Below are positions 7,360-11,959 of a DNA stretch of 11,959 bases, piece after piece; the first letter of the stretch is position 1, and each line of letters begins with the position of its first letter. The stretch lies in assembly GCA_004151065.3 (NCBI GenBank), contig NWUY0303909761.1, forward strand, positions 1-11,959, in the 5' to 3' direction. The position numbers were made by a program, and so were the translations under genes. Origin of the DNA: Larix sibirica (lineage: Eukaryota; Streptophyta; Pinopsida; Pinales; Pinaceae). Below the pieces are notes generated by a model that did not search any database, was not told the origin of the DNA, and worked only from the letters and a program-made list of their open reading frames with translations.

Positions 7360-8205
7360 GTTTTATTCGAAAAGAGCGACCTGCTCTTAGAAAAGCTTGT
7401 TTTCAACAATTTTGTCAGTCTTTTTTCCCTCTACTCTGTGCAGACAGATTCATTTTTTCAATCCATGCTTGTTTACGATACTCTTCAGTTCTATTTGTTT
7501 CCCTTTTACCTATTGTAAAAATACATTTACTTGTCCTTTTGAGCTGCCTTGGCGAAGAAAAATGTCCTTTGCATTTGAGTATTTGCCGCTTTTGCAATTA
7601 TTTTAGGATTTGTGTTAGGTTGCATCCTTACCATTTTAGTAAGTTTTTATTAAAAATCAATCTTAATAGATAGTTAATCAATTTAGAGCATGCTTAGATT
7701 GTTGGATTGAGGTCTCTCTCTAATCCTTACAATTTTAGACTGTTTCAGTTATCTATCTTTTTTAGCATGCTTCTAAATTTAAATATCTTGATCATAGCTT
7801 TTGTATGATAGATAGTTGCAATTGTATTTTTTGTTTTAAGCATTTGATTTCTTATCTGATTAACAATACACACCTCTACTGCACACACAAAGACTCCCTA
7901 ATTCAAACTATAGCTGGTTCATGACACCAAGCGGAGTCTTAAAATAAACCCTAACTTAAACACATATTAACCTCACTTGAGGATATAAATAATATTGTAG
8001 TTAGGTTAGGACCATAGGGATAGGAATCCAAATAATTCCCCTGGTCATTGTACATCTGAAACATAGCGGTTGTCCAATTAGGGATCCAAAATCCTCTAGC
8101 ATTGTCAAGCATGGTTAAAATCCAATCCGTGGGGTGAGCCTCTCCCTTAGGAGGGTAAACAAAAATACTAGAACCGAAGGGCTAGGTGGTCCACCATCCC
8201 CACTC

Positions 8206-9400
8206 AATATTGAAGATCATCGCAACTTTGTGTCCTTGGCCTCCACTTTTTTGCAATTCTTCCAGTTGCCCATCCGATACAATGAGAATGTAGAAATCCT
8301 TTTATCTCGTTGAAAAAATTCCTCCACCCATATCACATATCATATCCATGAGTGGCGTCGACAATGAAGTTTGTGTAAGATCAATCTTGATGATAAAATA
8401 TTCCTAGATTGGTTTCTGAAATCCCTCTTCCTTGCCATTGCCAAGGATGTAGACTCTAAAAAACTACATATTGAGGACAAAACTATCCTTAAGGATCAAT
8501 AGTATGAACTGATCTATGTGTAGTTATACTACTTGTACACAATCATCCTTGATGCACCTTCATGGTGATTCCACTCGGAAAGACTTACTGGCGGCATCCC
8601 ACATTGTGTATGGTGTCATCGACATTGTCACATCTTTCCCTAACCCCTATGTACCTTACCCTCCCTTGGAAATGGTTATGCATACAATAATACCCCCGAC
8701 ATTGTGCATTCTCACTAGGGCCCTGCAGCCACAACTAGCTATGGCCCTAATTTATCACATGCTTCATTGCATACAGGAACAAGTATCTCTTTATCGTCTC
8801 CTTCCTCAGCTCCCATGTTGATGGGACCTCTAGTAGTGGCACCATGTGTGGCTATTCCACTACCAGTTTGTGGAACCTATGACCATTAACTCATACTATC
8901 CTTTTCCTATCCCCTCATGAGCTCCTCCAGTCCAACCACACCTCAGCGTTCCCCCTTTTCCTCATGGGAAAGTATAAGCCTAACAGAATATGCCTGACCA
9001 TATTGCGCCCAATAATAAACAAGAAAAACCCAAGAAAAATAATAAGGGAAAGAAAAAATGGAACAACCATCATGAGGGAGGTGGGGTTCAACCCACTAGC
9101 CCACCTGAAAACACTTGATCAAACCCCGCAGATCATGACCCCCACAAACCACCTAAGGAGGAAAAAAATGCCCAGTTATGAACTAACCATCTGTGTTCTT
9201 TTTGCAGTGTCTATGGGAACTATACCCATCACTGACCTCACTTGGCTATGGCTCATCAGCTGTGGAACGAGGCTAACCAACGAGAAGCTACCACTGCCCC
9301 ATAGGGGAAAACTAATCTTCCTCCACCTCAGCCCACTCAAATGAAACCAATGGTCCTGCAAAATTGCTCCCTCCGTAAGGGTATTCACAAGGAAACCTTT
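8206..9400 (+). pseudogene. gag: Gypsy gag remnant with a broken CCHC knuckle
   Basis: Gag packages the element's RNA. A capsid-like stretch reads in one frame from about 8206 to 8565: NFVSLASTFLQFF, HEWRRQ (then stop), KINLDDKIFLDWFLKSL, FLAIAKDVDSKKL, then YELIYV and LYYLYTIILDAPSW. The motifs DWFLKSL and ELIYVxxxxLYTIIxDAP match plant gypsy Gag as I recall it. The frame then shifts; 8595-8660 gives GVIDIVTSFPNPYVPYPP. A third frame carries a basic Lys/Asn stretch (about 9010-9085), typical before nucleocapsid. The knuckle at 9194-9235 reads CSFC-x4-N-x4-stop: His is Asn (AAC, 9218-9220) and the last Cys is TGA (9233-9235). Frames 8516-8821 and 8964-9344 are only partly in the coding frame. 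Confidence 0.72.
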
Positions 9401-9559
9401 GGTGCCTTATCGACCCCACTAGCTTCATCGATTCAACCTCATGACTTTGGTGTCTAGCACTTCCTTATGTTGTCCGTTGACGTGAACCTTCATATGCGAT
9501 GTAACTTGTACGGTTCGACCACTGAAACCTCCACTACTGATAAGGGGATATACTCCTCT

Positions 9560-10365
9560 CCAATTGACGAACCCTTGCTCCTACGTCAATGACCTACTAA
9601 TGGGATTACCAAAGTCCCTAAGTTTCCTTTGCATCACATAAAAAATAATCCTAATTCTCGTTCTGCTCCCAACTATAAAATTGTGGATGGACTGGCACAA
9701 TCCCCCACTTCCATGTCTACCTTGGAAGTTCTCAAGAACCATCCCGCACAACACAAAGCCTTATTTTCAGCTCTAGGTGCAATTTACCCTTCCAACTCCT
9801 GTTTGATGACATTTTATTTGGATCAAGGAGAGTCACGAATGCCCTCATTAGTAGCCTTTCAAATCCTAATGACCATTCAAAATTTGGCGATTCATTGATG
9901 CATTGTCGATGAAGGCGCCTCCACTTGCATCATGTCCAGTCATGTTTGGAAGAAGCTCGGATCCCCCTAACTTGCACCTTCCCTTATGACGTTGCAAGCA
10001 TACAATGATCATGCTACTAAACCTCAGGGTCTTCACTAGAATGTCCTATAGAGTTAGCTGGAAAAATAGTCCTAATCGACATCAAGGTTGTCAATACTTA
10101 GTTAGATTGCAACCTCCTCCTTGTGTGTAACTACATGTATTCTATGAAAGCAGTCACCTCATTCATCTTCAAGCTTATGATGCCCCCCCATGAAGGGAAG
10201 ATTATAAAATTGAACCAGTTGACCTATTACAACCCTAAGGGCCCGACTTGCCCAAAAAATGTATTACCCACGATCGACAAAAGTCACAACAATGCGTCCA
10301 TCCCATATTTCACATGTGTTGGGAAAGGAATATTTTGTGATGCCCCCATGATCATAACCTTTTAG
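9560..10365 (+). pseudogene. Gypsy retropepsin-like protease remnant
   Basis: The protease processes Gag-Pol. An upstream module (9629-9895) reads KIVDGLAQSPTSMSTLEVL, NHPAQHKALFSALGAI, then a TGA at 9896-9898. The active site follows at 9899-9931 as CIVDEGASTCIM, with the catalytic Asp at 9908-9910. This is Asp-Glu-Gly rather than the usual Asp-Ser/Thr-Gly, a form I recall in this plant gypsy family. WKKLGSP and LQAYNDHATKP follow, with a TAA between. After a frameshift near 10035-10050 the body continues: IELAGKIVLIDIKVV, LDCNLLLVCNYMYSM, and PPHEGKIIKLNQLTYY, ending at a TAG (10363-10365). The segment LDxNLLLxxxYMYSM matches the second half of retropepsin. Confidence 0.8.
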
Positions 10366-11541
10366 ACTCTATCTCCTCCAACCCAAAAGGTGGAAATATC
10401 AAAGTTGTGCATTGTATCTTCTAGTAAGTATGCTACCCAAGCTAAACCCCAAAATCAACATCAACCTGCCCCCTCTCTTAGCCAACTACCCGGGAAGCAA
10501 TGGGGAGCCACACCTATTTAGAAAATCTCGTTTTTATTTCCACCTTCTGGAATCGCGAGCACACCTATCATGGCAACTCTTAATCTCCTGGGTTTTATGT
10601 TAGGCCTCCCTGTTTGGTGTCTTAGCCTTCCCAATCCACCTCCCAGACCATGGGTTTTCTTGACACCTGTGCATCCAATTGGTATTTATAAATATCCCCC
10701 TCCTAGAGTCCCTAAGGAAACACCACCCACCACCCCACCTTCCCCCAATAAGAATGCTGGGGGGAAAATGACGAATGTGACAACATCGATAAATCTGAAC
10801 AAATCCGTGAACCCTCCCCCTACTTCCACTACTTGAGCACCCCCACCTTGTGCTTTGTGTGACTTTTCAGGTCACACTACCTAGAATTATCTGGAATTTC
10901 CCATCTTACGCACTCATGTGTAGATGTTAGATGAGGATCCGAACGAGAACATTGTGGTGGTCCATCTTTCTGACACTCCCAAAACACACAAAAAGTCATT
11001 GTGTACCAATCATCCTTGTGCAGTATGTGGCTTGGATGGTCATTACTCACACCAATGCTCAGATCTACCCGAGTATTAGTTTGTGCTGATTGACTTGCGT
11101 TGAATTTCTATAGAGTCCTAGGTCACCGATATAGAAGAATTTTACCCTCCAGCGTCTTCTTCGAGGGGGATGAACATCATTTGCTTCAACTCATCTTCTA
11201 ATAAACCTTCCACGTTATCCCATGATATTTCCATGGTATCGACAAAGATAGGACCCTCAGACTTATCAAGTTGATCCTTTCGAAGCAACGAATAAGTCCT
11301 CGAAGCGCTCATGGAACCAGACTTTCCTTGGGACAATATGCACCATCGCACATATTTAATTCCCGAAGAACCTGTCCTTCCATCCCCATCTTCGGACCAA
11401 TTCTCCATCGAGTCAAAAGACTTTATCCCTTGCAGAAATGTTGATTGGTTCAAGAACGTGATCCTATCCCCTGACGCCTTTGAAGAAGTTACTATGACAA
11501 ACATCTCTCCACCATCTAGGTGGATATTTTGGTTAAACTAG
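10366..11541 (+). pseudogene. Gypsy PR-RT linker with two CCHC knuckles
   Basis: One frame runs from the protease body to 11541 with about ten stops, so it was once a continuous coding region. It opens with a proline-rich part (10640-10836, PPPRVPKETPPTTPPSP). The first knuckle (10849-10890) has CALC and His but a TAG four codons before the final position, which is Tyr in place of Cys. The second knuckle (11017-11058) is intact: CAVCGLDGHYSHQC. An acidic, Ser-rich stretch follows (11311-11541: MEPDFPWDNMHHRTYLIPEE, IPCRNVDWFKNVILSP). I do not know a function for this part. The minus-strand frame at 11142-11504 is a shadow. Confidence 0.7.
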
Positions 11542-11706
11542 GTGTCACATAAAATATCAGTTTAGGTGTCTCTTGCACTCCTGAAGAGATTACTGCCTAC
11601 AAAGCACTCTTTCAAGAATTCTATGACGTATTCACTTGGTCATACACTAAGATTCCTGCTCTTGATGTTTTCCTGTATGTGCCATATAAATATGTAATGG
11701 GTTGGG
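11541..11706 (+). pseudogene. Segment preceding gypsy RT, truncated
   Basis: After a frameshift near 11535 the coding frame reads ISLGVSCTPEEITAYKALF, then QEFYDVFTWSYTKIPALDVF. The motif EFxDVFxWSYxxxPxLD is the well-known stretch just upstream of gypsy RT. One TAA lies near 11550. None of the RT motifs follows: the frame ends in a stop at 11713-11715 and LTR-like DNA begins. The truncation is therefore between this segment and the RT palm. Confidence 0.82.
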
Positions 11707-11959
11707 ATTTTTGAGGCTATTACTTCATTGTTAGTCGATTGGATAGTTCATTGGTTAGCCCTGTTTCTGTATGTATGGTGAAGATATTATATGCTATGAT
11801 GAAAGAGTCGCATGATCTACAGGGTGTGTGTGCAGATCCACTGTAAAAGAAGAAGAAATCTGTAACTCATTGTAAAACACATGGAGTTCTTATTTCACCA
11901 TGACTCATGAATAAAGAAGCACTTCCGTGGTTTTCTCTCGTTTGGGTTTCCACATTAAA
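11702..11959 (+). repeat. Probable 3' portion of another LTR (copia-like), continuing past the window
   Basis: From about 11702 (TGGGATTTTTGAGGCTATTA) the sequence no longer encodes the gypsy polyprotein. It contains AATAAA at 11910-11915, then CCGTGGTTTTCTCTCGTTTG and GGTTTCCACATTAAA. I recall the pattern GTGGTTTTCTC...GGGTTTTCCACxTAAA from the R-U5 part of many plant copia LTRs. No coding frame is seen. It could be a solo LTR, the LTR of a neighbour element, or unrelated repeat DNA; the LTR end and primer-binding site would lie outside the window. Confidence 0.5.
11910..11915 (+). terminator. Putative polyadenylation signal in the right-edge LTR
   Basis: AATAAA lies about 15 bp before the GTGGTTTTCTC motif typical of copia LTR ends. 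The position is right for the R region of an LTR, but a six-base motif in AT-rich DNA is weak evidence by itself. Confidence 0.35.

Larger units (their letters stand above)
6944..8205 (+). other. Long non-coding leader of the gypsy element
   Basis: This stretch lies between the primer-binding site and the first recognisable gag residues. The short open frames here (for example 6870-7076, 7315-7518 and 7397-7606) have no recognisable motif and are rich in Phe, Leu and Ser, as expected of T-rich DNA. It holds several GTGACC motifs, two AAAACTCAGTTTT dyads, and a 20-bp perfect palindrome (7340-7359). The part 7620-8200 shows nothing I can identify. The N-terminus of gag may be hidden there beyond recognition. 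Confidence 0.6.
6007..11700 (+). mobile_element. Ty3/gypsy-type LTR retrotransposon, Tat/Ogre-related, degenerate and truncated before RT
   Basis: The plus strand holds in order a 5' LTR, a primer-binding site, a leader of more than 1 kb, gag, a retropepsin, a zinc-knuckle linker, and the segment preceding gypsy RT. There is no copia integrase between protease and RT, and the protease type (IVDEGASTCIM) is one I recall from plant gypsy elements. A long leader and this primer-binding-site class suggest the Tat/Ogre group, but that is inference. RT, RNase H, integrase and the 3' LTR are absent: the coding sequence stops near 11700, where different LTR-like DNA begins. Frameshifts and scattered stops affect all coding parts, more evenly than in the copia element. 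Confidence 0.82.

Noticed and set aside
7924-7960. Telomere-like AAACCCTAA piece
   Set aside because: Only a single unit is present, with no tandem array, so it is chance in AT-rich DNA.
8964-9344. Plus-strand open frame of 126 codons
   Set aside because: The real gag phase here is another frame, shown by the Lys/Asn-rich stretch and the CCHC remnant. This frame has neither.
11142-11504. Minus-strand open frame of 120 codons
   Set aside because: It is antisense to the gypsy linker frame, which runs in one phase across the same bases and joins the zinc knuckles. No motif is recognisable in it.

Overview
The window looks like intergenic DNA of a seed plant with a large, retrotransposon-rich genome. 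It is AT-rich and I can support no host gene, tRNA, rRNA or CRISPR array. Nearly every base belongs to decayed LTR retrotransposons. A gymnosperm is possible from the element types, but nothing in the sequence proves it.

Left half (about 1-6006, minus strand): a Ty1/copia element of the Tork/TNT1-like kind, read right to left. Its 5' LTR (4670 to about 6006) carries a TATA box near 5955. A primer-binding site of the initiator-Met type follows (4656-4667). Next come gag with three CCHC zinc knuckles and a coiled coil (4604-2690), protease (about 2560), integrase (about 2290-1430), reverse transcriptase (about 1060-490) and the start of RNase H, which runs off the left edge. The gene order gag-PR-IN-RT-RH is diagnostic of copia. 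Stops and frameshifts interrupt it throughout, but the integrase core keeps an exact D-35-E spacing.

Right half (6007 to about 11700, plus strand): a Ty3/gypsy-type element, probably of the Tat/Ogre-related group. Its 5' LTR (6007-6920) has a TATA box at 6422. The primer-binding site (6926-6943) is of a different class from that of the copia element. A leader of more than 1 kb follows, then remnants of gag, a retropepsin, a long linker with two further CCHC knuckles, and the short segment that precedes RT. RT itself is missing: from about 11700 the sequence changes to what looks like the 3' portion of another LTR, with an AATAAA signal.

The two elements lie head to head, so their LTR promoters diverge about 470 bp apart. 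The simplest reading of the junction is that the gypsy element inserted into the U3 of the copia 5' LTR at 6006/6007. I find no new biological system here. The most interesting points are the gypsy element's zinc knuckles on both sides of its protease, the repeat and palindrome structure of the LTRs and leader, and the specific active-site lesions.
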